DNA of 64,000 nt from Corticium candelabrum (Eukaryota > Porifera > Homoscleromorpha > Homosclerophorida > Plakinidae), in assembly GCF_963422355.1 (NCBI RefSeq), contig NC_085092.1, positions 2,732,666 to 2,796,665 of the forward strand. The letters run 5' to 3'. Below the pieces are notes generated by a model. That model was not told the origin of the DNA and did no database searches. It saw only the letters and a list, made by a program, of their open reading frames with translations. Of the stretch, positions 12,452-25,534 are shown in pieces; within the stretch, counting starts at the first letter, position 1, and each line of letters starts with the position of its first letter. The translations under genes were made by a program, and so were the position numbers.

Positions 12452-13720
12452 ATGAAGCGAGGTACAAAGAGAATGCGTCGACCCTCGCCTGTCTGTGTAT
12501 ATTCGGGACACAACGAAGACGACAGCCCATTCGTTCCTGCAGATAATGAGACGTTACGTAAAATGGCTGATATCGAGCCAATGCTACCGCAAGACGAGGT
12601 TGTGTGTCGCTCGCCTTCTAATTCTAGCAGAGTGCGCAGGCCTATGAACGCTTTCATGATTTGGTCGCTGAAAGAGAGGAAGAGACTTGGGCGCGAAAAT
12701 CCTGACCTGCACAATACTGATGTGAGCAAAATGCTCGGGAAACTGTGGAAACTGTTGCCTTCAACGTACAAAAGGAAGTTTGTCGATGAAGCGGAACAAC
12801 AGCGTCTTGCTCATATTCAAAAGTATCCAGATTACAAGTTCACGCCTCGACAACGACGCAGAAAATTCAGGAAAAAGCAGAGCTCGAACTCAGGAACGAG
12901 CTCCAACTCAGGAACGAGCTCCTCCCACCCGGTGGAGATTAGTCTCCGCGGTAGTCAGCTTACGCAAGGAGATCCGGCTCCCATAACTGCCAGACGTGAC
13001 GACACTGTCGCTGCGAAGACAACCATCTCAAGTGATAAGTATACTTATTATAGGATGCCAAGAAAATTTGTAGACCAGTTTAAACAATGGCAAATGGAGG
13101 TGTTTGGTGAGATGGTGTCGGAGTGGGTGGATGTGACGAGGATAGGCTCACCCAAGAATTATTGCTTGCACGTCAAGTCTCCTTCTACTTTGCAAGATCA
13201 ACAACCTTTGCGGGTCATGTCAAACAACTCAGGTTTAGTGCCATCTGAACTGAACGATTCGTCATTAGCCTTCTGTGAGTCCTGCGCGGTTGCTAATCCG
13301 ATGATAGATTTGGCATCATCACCTGAGGAAGCTGTAGCTCTAATCGCTTCTCTCGCCAACAAAAAGTCTTTCTCCTCAGCGTTCTCTTCTCAAGGTAGCG
13401 GTTCTTACCCGTGGTCAATGCCATTTGATATGGAAGATGGGATCTATTGTAACTCTACAGTTGGATTTGCAACTAGTTCTGCTGCCACACAGTCTTCTTG
13501 TTTTGATGATTTGTTCATGTCGAATGTTCTCTCTCCAATAGCTGGAGATAGGTTATCTCACTTTGGCATGCTTTCAGCAGGGCAGCCTACTAATGGAATA
13601 GTGAAGCAGCTGCTTGAAACGCCAAGTAGGAATGTCAATGGACTGCAGAGCACTATTGGCATGCCTCATAGAACTATTGATCATGACTGGGGTCACTTTC
13701 CGCTGGACGTACTTATCTAA
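12452..13720 (+). CDS. SOX-family HMG-box transcription factor, SoxF-like
   Basis: Encodes 422 residues from the ATG at 12452; the frame is open a little further upstream (to 12398) but without another ATG. An HMG box spans about residues 61-135. It begins with the SOX signature RPMNAFMIW, contains [17 protein letters not shown] and ends in a basic patch ([10 protein letters not shown]). This domain binds the minor groove of DNA and bends it, so the product is expected to be a nuclear regulator. The DLHN...SKMLGK core is closest to SoxF/SoxE-type boxes; the subgroup is an inference. A Ser/Gly/Thr/Asn repeat follows at about 144-158. The C-terminal half is Ser-rich and acidic in places, as in activation domains. 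There is no intron. Its flanks are two copies of the long repeat unit. Confidence 0.9.
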   Translation: MKRGTKRMRRPSPVCVYSGHNEDDSPFVPADNETLRKMADIEPMLPQDEVVCRSPSNSSRVRRPMNAFMIWSLKERKRLGRENPDLHNTDVSKMLGKLWKLLPSTYKRKFVDEAEQQRLAHIQKYPDYKFTPRQRRRKFRKKQSSNSGTSSNSGTSSSHPVEISLRGSQLTQGDPAPITARRDDTVAAKTTISSDKYTYYRMPRKFVDQFKQWQMEVFGEMVSEWVDVTRIGSPKNYCLHVKSPSTLQDQQPLRVMSNNSGLVPSELNDSSLAFCESCAVANPMIDLASSPEEAVALIASLANKKSFSSAFSSQGSGSYPWSMPFDMEDGIYCNSTVGFATSSAATQSSCFDDLFMSNVLSPIAGDRLSHFGMLSAGQPTNGIVKQLLETPSRNVNGLQSTIGMPHRTIDHDWGHFPLDVLI

Positions 13721-13919
13721 GTTTTTCTGACCATTTCATGTAAAATTGATCTTGTAGAACTTGCTAGTTTGATTAGATCAAATAGTTGCTGAAATATCAA
13801 ATAGAATGCCTCCAGGTCTATTTTGTGTTGTGAGATGTCACTGTGTAATTAATGATGCTTCGAGTCTGTTTTACACGAAATCAGCGAGCAGCAGCGTACT
13901 TTATCAAACGAACACTACT

Positions 13920-15937
13920 ATACTAGCTAGACTGGTTTAGCTTTGTGGTCAATATTGTTGCACAACAGCAGAACAGCTCGGTGACCAATCAATGTACATT
14001 GCTCGCGGACCATATAATCTTGTTTCGAACAAACAACTCCAATAAGTTGAATAGCAACTCAACGCCATCTGCTTGTAGATCTCTTAGGAAACGCATGATA
14101 ATAAAAGAGCAGCTACCAGTGCACCATTGCCGTGTAATTTAAGAAAGGATTAGTAGTAGCTTTACATCAGTTGTGTGTATATATATATACTGTTTGAGGA
14201 AGCGTGGGATGCCCATGAAGCGTTTTGGAAAGCGAATACCATCGCTTGCAAAGTTGAGCTAGAGGCAGTTTATGGACATATGCTCAATATGCAACAAAAG
14301 TACAATGTATACAATGTACAATGTATACGTACGCAGTGTGAGGTGATCGGGTATCGACGGTCAATTTAGGAGTCTCCCGATGTGCAAATTAGCTAATCAT
14401 TATTTGATCAAAAAAATTATGATATCCATTTCATATGTACTTGATGATAATCAAGTCATGTGCCTGAAATGGCACTTGCTCGGCATACATCGATCTAGAG
14501 CTGAATGCTTTTAAGCACTTGGAGGGAAAGTGTAGAGGACTGCAGAATCTTACCTCTAGCTACAGTGAATTGAGGTCTTGAGAACAATGTTCTTTATAAT
14601 ACTCAATTAATAGTAATTACTTCAGTAAGTATAAAATAATATCAACTCTATACATTCTGACAGTTTTAGCAGCTTTCAGAAGTACGGAACTACTCAATTA
14701 CCATTCAAAAAATGATATCGCTCCACTTGATGAAGACTAAATAACTCTTTGTCAATTCAACATCAGATCATATTACAACCCCTTGTTTACGAGACATTTG
14801 CAGCAACAAATGTTTGTTCTAGATTAGTTTGGTTGATTGAAGTTTAACACTTCGATTGATATTTATTAGCCTCACGTTGCACTAAATTAATAGCAAGCTC
14901 CAGTTATGCTCGAGGTAATGTGTCTGTAGTTGCAGTCAGAATTATATTGCTGCTTTAACAGATTCCTAATGAGCTCGTCGTTTACCCAAGAACAATAGAT
15001 GATTGATCATCGCGTTTATACACATCAGTCTGTTGCCCTTACATATGAATAGTGTTGAAACTAGCTGACAATGCTAAACTACATCTTGCTTGGTATTACA
15101 TTTGTGAGATATATGTGAGACTAGTTATATGTTGAAATGTCTTTGCTCTGCTGACAGAGCACAGAAAGTAATAGCAATGATGAACTAGATGAAACATTAA
15201 TAACAGCAATTACAACAAAAATACTAAGTGATTAATAAGGAATTTATGTAATCTACTATTTTGTGGACAAGTGATACCTTTTGACAATGTCAATGATTAA
15301 CTAGCTATTTGAATTAAATCATAGCTAAGATTTGGCAAGCAAACAAATGAAAACAATGTAAACCAAACATTGAACGACTTGGACTGATCCACCTTTCTGA
15401 ATAAAACTAATCTTTCAGACTTTGAAAATTTAATTTTAATTAAATGGGATTTAACCAAAGCTTTGTTGCACTGGGTAATTAGTAACAATATATTTAAAAC
15501 ATTGAAATAGTTTAGCAAGTTGATATATTTGCTTAATTAATTAGTGTGCTGTACGTGAGTACATGGATTGGCAATACTCGATCAGCATGGCTGTTGTGCG
15601 TCGTCATTCAGTGGACTTGTCTCCATATGGCATTGTGATGCCATTGTCAGTGTTAGAAATTATGATGTAGGCTGAGTCTGAATAGGACAGTAGACTATGC
15701 TGTGGTTGCATAGATAGAGGAAAATTATAAAACATATAATCTAAACAGATCGAGATGGTTGTGTTGCCTGAGTATTATCTCAAACAACAAATTCAACTAA
15801 TATACCCCTTCACACCTTGAATAGAGAATGTAAGTTGGGAAAAATCATCATTATCTTCCTAAGTCCTGTCTGCCCATGTGCTATAACGTGGCGTTTAGTG
15901 TAATTGGTATAAGGCAAGAAGTCGTTAATATTCACAC
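13920..15937. repeat. Long non-coding repeat unit, copy C (left part)
   Basis: Matches copy E from its start (13924-14060 against 23885-24030) and then copies A and B. Examples are 14455-14590 against 24390-24500, 14660-14800 against 24570-24750, and 15500-15790 against 9820-10260. The copy is interrupted at about 15938 by a Tc1 element and resumes after about 20110. No coding sequence is seen. Confidence 0.7.
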
Positions 15938-16283
15938 ACTACTGTACCATCTATATAGTATTTCGTCCAACAGCGCAGTTACACTGTCAACTAGATTCTG
16001 TACAAGATTAAAAGGAATTGACGCCCACGCTGTCTGGACTGCCGCCCAGAGATCGGCTGCTGCGAGGGTGAGTGCCACAGATGCGCAGACACAAGACCAG
16101 TGACGTCATTAGCACGAATTAAGCCACTCTCTCGTCGCTAAACGCAGCGTGGATGGGGGCGTTGTCTTGTTGTAGTACAAAATCTTCGCCGATCAAAATG
16201 CAAGCGTCGGACAAGAATCTCCTGGTAGCCTGTAGCGTTTAGCTTCCCTTCAATTTCGTGAATGAAACCAACACCGCTAGCAG

Positions 16284-19200
16284 CAGCGTGTCTAGACGGG
16301 GGTGCGAGGGGCGCGCGCCACCCCTCAAATATTATCGTCCTTGATTTTCTGTTCAAGAGGTCATCTCTCTCCTCAGAATGTGAGTACCAATTTGCCGTCT
16401 ATACACGCCAATTGTCCTGCCCGGATGTACAACGGAAGAGGTCTGGAAGTTCGAGGCTAATCGATTCGCTGAAGACTCAAAGTTGTCCAGACGTCGAAGA
16501 GCCGACCCAAACGACCCGCGCAGCAGAAAATTGATGGATTTTTCGCAAAGCCAACTTGTGTTGCGAACTGTGATGCGTCCTCTGAGAAGTCTGACAGTCA
16601 CCCTATCGTCTGTAGTATTCGTGACGTTTCCGGAGAAGTCCCAGTCAAGTCTGCTGTTTCCGAACCTCAAGTTGAATCTGAGGTATATACTAGTGTTGAT
16701 GCTCCAAATAGCCATTCATCGTCGTCCGTCAATCTTGTAATACGCGATGTCTTGGATGGAAACTCTAAGTGACGCTCAAAAGCTGAAAATTATTCGAGAG
16801 AGGAAGCCAGCAGCTGGTTGTTCATTGCCGTTCTCCCATGTCAAGGACAAGAGGAAACAGTCACGAACGTCACATCGTGTCCTCCAGAGAAGTCTTCTGA
16901 CAAGCATGAGTGGATAGGCTATTATGATGGTGATGGTGATTTGTCCAAGGCTAGTGTTTTCTGCATACCTTGTGTTCTCTTCCCAACCGTCCACCGTGAT
17001 GGATCACGCAGAGCTGATAATCTTATCACGAAACTCCATCGTAATTTCAAAAAGATTAGTGGAGATGCTGATATTCATGGTGGACTTCAGTACCATGCTG
17101 ACTCAATGTTCAAGCTTAAAGACTTCACATTCATTTCAGCCAATCTTTAGCAACGTATTGATGCAAAGATCAGTCAAAGATCACAAGAGCGGATGCGCAA
17201 AAACAGGGACATCCTATTCTCCATTCTTCGATGCCTTGAATTTGCTGGTAGACAGGGTTTGGCCCTTCGGGGTCATCGTGATAATCTTATTAGTGATGGT
17301 GGTCCGCAAGGCAACTTTCACGCCCTCATTCGCTTTGCTGTGGCATCAGGTGATTTCATTCTTAAACAGCATCTGGAAAGTTGTCCCAAGAATGCCCAGT
17401 ATCTTTCAAACACTGCACAGAATCAGCTGATTTTGTGTATGGGTGATGAGCTGACTGCAACCATTGTGAGAGAAATCAAGAAATCGCATTTCTATGGCAT
17501 ACAGGCAGATGAGGTCACGGATGTAAGCGAACGAGAGCAGCTTGGCATTTCAGTTCGATATGAAAAGGAGGGAGAAGCGGTGGAGAAACTAACAGCGTTT
17601 GTGAAATGCAAGTCTGTAACTGGATCCGCTATCAGCAGCAAGATCTTGAGTGAGCTATAACGTGATGGTTGGATCCAAAACGATGCCGCGCCCAGACGTA
17701 CGACGGTGCAGGATCAATGAGTGGTCATCCAAATGGATGCCAAGCTAAATTCAGAGAATTTGTTCCTGAGGCACGATACTTTCATTGCGCAAGTCATCAG
17801 TTAAATCTTGCTCTTACTAAGGCTTGTGCAGTTAAATTTGTTCAATGTATGCTATCCGATTTGCAAGCTCTTCAGGTATTTTTCAAATACTCCCCTAAGA
17901 GACAGCGCTGCCTAGAAACTTGCACTGCCGTGCTTAACCTAGACCGAAAGCAGAACGGGAAATCGGAGATATGTAGCCTGAAGTTAAAGTTGTTGTCTGT
18001 AACACGTTGGGTTGGGCGTCATACCGCCATTTCTGATTTCATCAAGATATACGAGGCCATCATCTACTGCCTTGAGGTAATCTGTGGCCGAAGTCCAGTT
18101 CCATCCATTGATCAGCAGTCAGAAGCTGCCATGGCCCACCCAGAAGAAATCAATACGTTTGACGCTAAGTCAGTGACGAAGGCAAATGGTCTGCTATGAG
18201 CCCTGTTATCGGACAAGTTCATTGTCGCTCTTCAGTGTAATGCGTTCGTTTCTGGCTACTTGAAAGGTCTCAGTGTTCTTCTACAAGGGTCTCACTTGGA
18301 TATCCTCGAGGCCTATTCAGAGATTCCCAACACTGTTCAGCTCTTTCAAGAGCACAGGAAAAAAGCTGTGGACACATTTCGCAACATGTACGATTCCATC
18401 TGCTTGATGACTAGTCTGTTTGGAAGAGACACGCCAGAAATTCCTCGTTTGGTGGCACGTCAAACTCTTCGAAGCAACCTCTCTGTATCAAGTCCCGATT
18501 CATATTGGCGGGCATCTGTATTCATACCATTTATAGATTCTTTGATTCCAGAGTTGTGTAGTCGGTTCACTAGTCTCACTCAAAAGACCATTCAAGCACT
18601 TCTCCTTCTCCCAGCCAACATGAGAAATTTAAAAGAGGAGAACATCATCAACACCTTTAGTGCGTATGAGTCAGACCTACCTGATGCTTCATCCTACTCA
18701 GCTGAGATCAACCGATGGCGCAAGAAGTGGGACAATGCGTCCCAGACACCTGAGACTCTCCCAGTTACTTTGAAGGAGACAATGGAGGCGACAAATTCCT
18801 TGCTGTATCCAAATATAGCGCGAATTCTACACCTTCTTGCCATCATTCCTGTAACATCAGCTAATGTCGAACACACTAACTCAGCACTCAAGTTAATCAA
18901 AACGAATCTCCGAAGCACAATGTCACAGGCCCGACTGAATGCTCTGGTTTCGTTGGTCTGCCACCGGTCTGTTTCTTTAAACATTGATGCAGTTGTCAAT
19001 CGTTTTGCGCAAGCACACCCTAGACTTGCTCCTGAATCCAGTTAAGGATGAATCTGTTGCTCTTTTAAACACTTCTAATCTCTTAGCTGAGTAAAATATA
19101 TCTAGTCACTCAAATGCTATCTCTTCTTGATGTCGGTATTTCTTCCAGTCATTTTAAATGATGAATTACTTGTTTGTCTTCTCTGGTAAGAAACATTTCT

Positions 19201-19371
19201 CTTGATCTATATACTTTCAACAAATTGTGCATGTTCTAGTCTCATGTATGGCATAGTGCTGGCATAGTGTATATTAATATTAATTATTCTGTCTTAGATC
19301 AATGCATTAGTACAATAAATATACTGTATACGCTGCGCCCCCACCTCAGCAAAATCCTGAAACCGCCGCTG
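16284..19371 (+). mobile_element. hAT transposon (3088 bp) inserted in the Tc1 element
   Basis: The left end starts CAGCGTGTCTAGACGGGGG, and the right end is the inverse of CAGCGGCGGTTTCAGGATTT, both typical hAT termini. The target duplication is GCTAGCAG (16276-16283) against GCTAGAAG (19372-19379), 7 of 8 bases, the length expected for hAT. With the element and one target copy removed, the interrupted Tc1 reading frame is contiguous across the junction. That independently confirms both ends. Confidence 0.9.
16780..19045 (+). pseudogene. hAT transposase, DUF4371/ZMYM1-like, disabled
   Basis: In order: a TTF-type zinc-finger-like segment (WIGYYDGDGDLSKASVFC...CVLF, about 16910-16990), a DUF4371 region (FAGRQGLALRGHRD near 17240, then YGIQADEVTDVSEREQL near 17490), the conserved YDGAGSMSGHPNG (about 17690-17740) and HCASHQLNLAL, and the C-terminal hAT dimerisation domain (LYPNIARILHLLAIIPVT...NLRSTMSQARLNAL, about 18805-18950). 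The host-gene relative ZMYM1 shares this architecture. In-frame stops or frameshifts fall at about 17147, 17658 and 18197, so no intact transposase remains. The lesions are few, suggesting a moderately young insertion. Confidence 0.88.
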
Positions 19372-20110
19372 GCTAGAAGCCATGGTGCCCCACAACATGA
19401 CGCTAGCTGGATGCTAGTTGGACGCTAGCTGGATGTTAGTTGGACGCTAGACAAACGGCATTGTAGGAAAGTTCTTCTCCTTGTCTGCGCTAAACGCACG
19501 TACAGCCGTCGTTTCCAACGCCGACTGTTCATCAGTGAAAAGAACTTTATTCCAGTCGTCTTCTCTCCAGTCTCTGTGATTTGCCATCAACTGTCGTGGG
19601 ACTCGCCGATGTTCATCGGTACATAGGCAGCGGTTTTTACGAGATCGTCGAGCATTGAGACCTCTCTCTGACAGGCGTCTACTATTGAGGGAACGTGACA
19701 CGGCTGGCCATTCACGACGGTCAAGTCTCTGGCAGAGTGACTTGGCGATCTCGAAGACCAGCAAATTCAATATGTCGGTCAGTTCGAGTTGTTGTTTTTC
19801 TGCTTCGGACTGGTCTTCTTTTGTATAGTCGCAGCTGCCGTCTTGAAGCCTTTCTACAAAAGACTCCTACAGCTCGGGCCACTTCACGTTCTGACAACCC
19901 GTTCTCAATATGGACCTCTATGTTTTCTATAGTCTTGTGGCTGCACTGCTTTCCTCGAGGCGTGGTTACACACGAACAACGCAAAGAATCGAAATTGGAA
20001 CGAAAGGATGACTGAACTGTAGGATTGCCGACGTTCGCCGCTCTGTGAACTCAAATAGCGTATAAGAACAGGACAATTTGGCGCCATTGTCTCAACTTGC
20101 TCCATTCTAA

Positions 20111-21060
20111 ACTAAAGAATATAACCGGAAGTAGGGAATTTAGTGTGCAGTAAGAAATAACATTGAAGCCAACAGCTCCGTCTTGTAAACGTTAGTGCGT
20201 TGATCTAGTGCTTTTTGGTATTTTGAACAGTTACAAGTTTGTTACGTCATAAACAATTTGCTCATTTCCTGTTAAAGACAAAACGGCAATTTCTAGCAAC
20301 ATGACAATGAATGTAATGTTAAGTTCTCTCAGAAGTAGAAAGCGTATCAAAGAAACCGTTTAAATTGGACATTTGTGATTACTGCCTGACAAACGCACTT
20401 CGACTTCTTAGTAAAAGACGAACAAAATTATTTAGTTGTAGCTACTATAAGAGCAAAAGTATTGCTAGATGTTGGTAGTTCAAAGTAATCATGAAGGAAC
20501 TCCTGCATGGTATTATTTTAATCCATTCACATATTTTGTCGGTTACGTGAGTAGGGTACATGGATTTATAATTTTGCAAGAGTCTGTACCTACACAAGCT
20601 GTTCTATAACGTTATCATCATGGTCCTAATTTTGCGTCTGCAACAAAAATATTTCCTGTGCAAATAGTAGAAAGAAAGCATTAGAAACAGAGCTCATACC
20701 TCGATCGCTGTTCCTTTGTAGGTTTGCTTTGTTTTCTTCAAATTTTTGCTTTCTTGTGCTTTTTCTCTTGACTTCTACATCAAAAGAGATGGCACTCTAT
20801 AAGTACACATACAGACTGAGTATGCTAAAGTAATATAGAGCATGTTCTGCTCCTATATAGGAACTATAGCTTCTCCAACCTAATTCTGCCACAAAATTAA
20901 CACTTGGTAACTAATTATGCAAACACTTGCCAAATTCTACCTTGAACCGGTTTAGGAAGCGTTGAAGTGAATCTAGACGCACTGGCCAATTCAGATGACT
21001 AAAACAATAGGTGATTGCTTAAAGTGAAGTAATGTCAATGCATGGTCAATTCCAGTTAGA
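20111..21060. repeat. Long non-coding repeat unit, copy C (right part)
   Basis: Continues copy C after the Tc1 insertion. 20540-20625 matches 9940-9960 and 10360-10400, 20640-20720 matches 10420-10500, 20790-20850 matches 10590-10650, and 20950-21050 matches 10780-10880 of copy B. No gene seen. Confidence 0.65.
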
Positions 21061-23880
21061 CTTTCCCCACACTTGCTGGCTTGGCAAAGTCTCTCCTGGG
21101 CAAGGATCGAGTAGTTAGCTCTAGGAGCGAGTAACTATAATCTGCTTATGCTTTGTACACTCATCGTCACCGAATGGGTTACCTTAATTTTTAGTGCCCG
21201 TTCTGTTACCGAAAATGGAAAGAGCTATCGAAAAGGTCAACTAGGCTCCTGCTTTCTCTTCCAACAGTGAGGGTGAAAAGAACGTCTATAGTCGGGCGAG
21301 AAAGGTGCTAAGATGTTTCCTGTCTAGGCATTGCGCGTCGTTCACGAGAAAAGAACAGAGGCATATCCAAGTCCTCTTTCTGATACGATATGACCCTCAT
21401 GCCGTCAATCTAGATCGGTCATTGATTACCAGTTGGACTGCACATGCCAAAACATGTACCATACGATGGGTTACCTGTTTAGTTGGCGGGCGCCCAGTTA
21501 ATTAAGGTAAAGACTTCAATTGTCCATCATGAGGGGACGTACGAGACACACAATAACAACGACGACGTGGCTAGAGTGCTAGTAACGGCACCGGATACCC
21601 AGACCTTGCAGCGCTGGCAGCCACGTGACTTACCGCTGCGCGGCTCCCGGGGCCGCATGCCTTTTGCTGTTAGACAGCTTCCAGATGATCTGACATTCGG
21701 TAATTTCAATTTTGTAAGCAGAAATATAATGGGCGCAGATCAATGGGCTCTTCCAGCCTCGTAGAGTGGAAGAGCCGTTCCGTATTTAAATACTGGTTGA
21801 TCTTTTTACTGGTGTCAGGTTTTCCAAATTCTTCCAAACTCTTCCAGAAGAGCCCAATAGAACGCGCTCTAGTAGATGTGCGAGGCTCAGCTGTACACGT
21901 ACCCAGATGTCGTGGTCCGAGACCCGATATCTATAGATTATAAGACTACTCCGTCATGAGAGTGCATCCAGATTACTACTACGTATCTGCTAAAATTAAT
22001 TAATTGGTATTAATTAATTAAACGTGTCGCGTCAATGAGTGGCCCCTGCAAGTGCGAGGTTCTCAGGTTTGTACTCTGAACTAGCTTCAGATCCATGGCC
22101 ATGCTGGCATGGCAGACCCACGTGCAAAGTATACCAGTGACACGAAACACGTACGTCGCGCTCTAACCGGATGCTTGATGGAGTAACTTTTCCACTCCAG
22201 TATAGTACCGGTAGGTAACACGCGCTGCATAGAGATCGATTGCAGCACACTGTTCCAGCAGTTTTTCCAGGAACAAGAGATTAGTTTTTATTTCGTAAAT
22301 GAATCGTACAAGAAGTGTAGAGCTTGCTAGTTACGACGTGTAGAATATATAAGTCTGTTCTACCGATGCACACGCATGCATGCAGCAAAACAAACACACA
22401 TCTTTCAGACGAGACAATACAAGCATTCATGCAGCGTTGCTGAGCTTTCAAAATTGCATAGGAAGGTCATACAGACACTAGAAAAAGAAAATATTTTATA
22501 ATACAAGACTTCATAATTGTTGAAAGGCCATGCACACATTTAGACTAGTGCTTGGGAGATAGGGGTCCACCCTCCAAGGCGTATAGACTACACTGTAGCT
22601 CTGTTGCATGTGCGACGCCATTGAGACTATAGATCATACGCGGTAAGAAATTGTAGAACACATTGCCACGCAAATCTACAGAGACCTGACTCGTGCATTC
22701 TCCATTTTCCATGCGGTCTAGGCTGTCATGCAGTACAGTACAACGTGATCTAGAGTGTGGATGTTCGCACAGCCATGCATGCATGTAGTGAGTACTGCAC
22801 GTACCTCTTGTATAGAAACGGTCTGACTGCAAATACATCACCAGGCAGTGATCATATCCCCTCATCTGACAATCTGTAGGCTGCAGCTGCTGGCTGGCGA
22901 GTAATTTGACTATACTGTATGCTTGAGATCATCTAGCAGTTGGAGAAGGCCGTAAACCAATGAAACACCGTTCTTGTCTTTGGATTTGGATCAGACATCG
23001 CGTGCGCATGGTTTTGTTTGACTGCACGCTAGCGCAATCCATGCGCTCATTCGCCTAGCTTTTGTCATAAAGAGGTGAAAAGGGCAGTGGAGGCTCACAC
23101 AACTATTTAGAGATATACGCGTAGAGTCGACAATTTTATCATAACGCAAAACACACTCTAGACACAGTATAATTACGTTGCTATTATAGTGCATCAGAGG
23201 CGCTGGAATAAATGAAAAGTGTGCAGGTTTAACGCGCGCTAAAGGGCCTGGCTACTCTGTCGTCTGTACTCCGGGTTTCTACGTACGGCTTGTGACTGGA
23301 TAACGCTAGTGAACTGCTGTGCAGCTTCAAATCCGCAATCAAATCCATGATCGATATTCATATAGGCCGGACCGCCGGTTGAGTAGCTAGGTGTAGGAAC
23401 TGCTGGTACGTACCTAGTATTTGAGACCGTACTCACCAGTGGGGTCCATCAGCAGAAACCAGGGTGTAATGATTTCACTATGAGTGGACAATTTCTGGCC
23501 ATTTCGGCCAAGGGATGTCATTGATGGGTGATGCCTTGGATCTCCTATCTATCATCACGAACCTACAGCTGTTGTAGGTAAAAGGAAGCTTTTGTTTCGA
23601 AATTCCAGGAAAACATATTACATGCAGTTCCAGCAAATGATATGATTTTAACTTAGCTAATGATTGCCAGTAGGTTTTGAGTACAGCCGTAAGCTGTGCC
23701 CTTTTTGCTTTTCGGAGCTGTTCCTGCCCTTGCATTGCCCGCCTGTCTACAAATATGGCCTACAAATGCTAGCAACAACCTGTCCCCGGTCAATAAGCTG
23801 CAAGACGAAAGAATGGTAGATCGAGTGTCTAGAAATGCATCATGACACATGAGCTACGTATGAAGAAATTAAGTAGCTAG
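21061..23880. other. No confident gene; local inverted repeats
   Basis: About 2.8 kb without a supported gene. Structures seen: GGGCTCTTCCA and its inverse TGGAAGAGCC around 21746-21775, with the same word again near 21835-21865; a G/C-rich stretch 21560-21660; and TTAATTAA-rich DNA at 21990-22020. The minus-strand ORF at 22545-22865 (106 residues) has no recognisable domain, and I do not call it. Confidence 0.5.
23239..23436 (-). other. Possible 3'-terminal exon of an unidentified gene
   Basis: A minus-strand open stretch includes PAYMNIDHGFDCGFEAAQ and ends at a TAG at 23239. A GTGAGT donor-like site lies close to its upstream end on the same strand. Composition looks protein-like (Pro, Tyr, Gln), but I recognise no domain and cannot place partner exons. 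Chance is a real alternative. Confidence 0.2.
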
Positions 23881-25534
23881 TAAAGTTAGACCACTGGCTA
23901 GTAGACTGCTGTAGCTTTGTACCCAAGAAAATTTTCTATTATGAACGGCTCTTTCGCATATAATGTTTACGGCTAGAGGGTTGCTCAGAGCAACAAATAA
24001 TATAAGTTGGATAGCAACTCAATGCCATCTGCTTTTACGATTAAATATAGATTTCTAATGAGATGTCGGACAATTATTCATGCAAAAGGTGCATGTAATC
24101 TAATAAATATTAATATGCATATTAAATAAGCACACTGGGAAATTGAATCACTTGGGATGTCGAGCAGCAAACAGATCATAGGACAACACCGATTTGCGAC
24201 AACTAGTAATGTATACATCTACGGTGTGGGCTTATTGGGTATCAATGTTTACAAGGCTTATTAGTACAGTGTGGAAACTAACTAATGGTTGTGTAATTAA
24301 TATGATCAAATTTGTGATTTAGAGAGTCTGTAAGAAAGAGTGGCGCAAAAAGAGAGGCTATTGCCCTTGATGATTATGCTCTTCTATGTGCATGACTAAA
24401 ATGGCATTTGCTTGGTATGGATGTAGAACTGAATGTCTTCAAACGTTGTCGAGGAAAACTGTAGTACTGCATCACTTTACTTCAGATGATTGGGAGTTCT
24501 TTACAGTATTAACTAATCTTTCTTTGACTGTTGATTAGTTAAGTAGGTGTGAAGCTTCAAGGTACATACTCGGTAACAGTTCTAGCACTTTTAACAAAAT
24601 ATGGGTCCAGGGACTATCCAAATCGAATTACTGAATTTCACCCATTTGAAATGATAATATCGCTAACCACTTGAACACACCACTCATGATGCGTGCTAAC
24701 TTTGACATTGTCGGATCTGCGCTGCATGGATTAGACATCGATCAAATCATATTACAACCTTGTGTCTTTGAGACTAATGATTTTATTCTGCACTAACAAA
24801 TCAAATTGTCTGTTGTATATTGGGTTGATCTACGTCTCTTTCAGTTGGATAACCAACTCACGCTGCGATAAAATAGAAGGCAAGTCATAGAAATGCCTGA
24901 TGCAATGTACTTGAAGTGGCAGCCAGAGTGATCCAAAATCACTAGCACATTTAAAATGAACTGTTCATGCATATCCTTTGTGTTGACACAAGAAAAGGAA
25001 ATACGCCACCACATCTAATCAAACACATCAATCTACTAGCTGCACTCACATTGAAATCGTGTTGAAACATTTGAGTAAGTGCTGGAACTACACATCCTTC
25101 TCAGCTGTCGTGGTTCCCATTTGGATAGCCTGTGCCATCTCAAAGCTCTGCAAGACGTACTTAAACCTTGCTAGAATAATGTCATCTAGACGTCTTCTTC
25201 AGCTACACAATCTTGAAGTAAACAATTAACATTCTGCATTTTAGTACATTAGATGTGTTGTGTTGTTACTTTGCTGACAGAACACAGTAATAACAATGAC
25301 AAAACAACAACAACAATAACAATTAAATGATAATGACCAGAAATGTGGCTGTTTAATGTATGTAGTCTGGAAAGCATTCTTGTTGCATGTGACGTGTGCA
25401 TCTTTACGATGTCACTTGCCAGCTATTTTTGACTAGTTATAAAATACTGTCTCTAAGTCATTCAATTTACTTTTGGTCTACATATATTCATTTGTTTCTC
25501 AATAACTAAAACTGACCATTCATGTTTTGGAATA
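23881..25534. repeat. Long non-coding repeat unit, copy E
   Basis: Fourth copy of the unit. 24031-24120 corresponds to 440-490, 24303-24390 to 700-787, 24541-24600 to 917-980, 24720-24900 to 1130-1330, and 25096-25210 to 1480-1600. It ends where a Polinton fragment begins. No coding sequence seen. Confidence 0.7.

Larger units (their letters stand above)
15938..20110 (-). pseudogene. Tc1-type transposase remnant, split by a hAT insertion
   Basis: A leftward Tc1/mariner-superfamily element. The N-terminal helix-turn-helix region (LSEREVARAVG) lies at about 19850-19900, and the catalytic-core start (DDWNKVLFTDE) at about 19540-19570. After the hAT insertion the frame resumes with GVGF and EGKLNATGY near 16200-16270, then VLQQDNAPIHAA around 16140-16180, and the C-terminal WAAVQTAWASIP near 16030. 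Tc1 transposases cut and paste DNA with a DDE-type RNase H fold. Here at least three frameshifts break the gene, so it is inactive. Outer ends are approximate because I could not define the terminal repeats. Confidence 0.8.

Noticed and set aside
22545..22865. 106-residue minus-strand ORF
   Set aside because: No recognisable motif, no splice context and no copy elsewhere; random ORFs of this length are expected.
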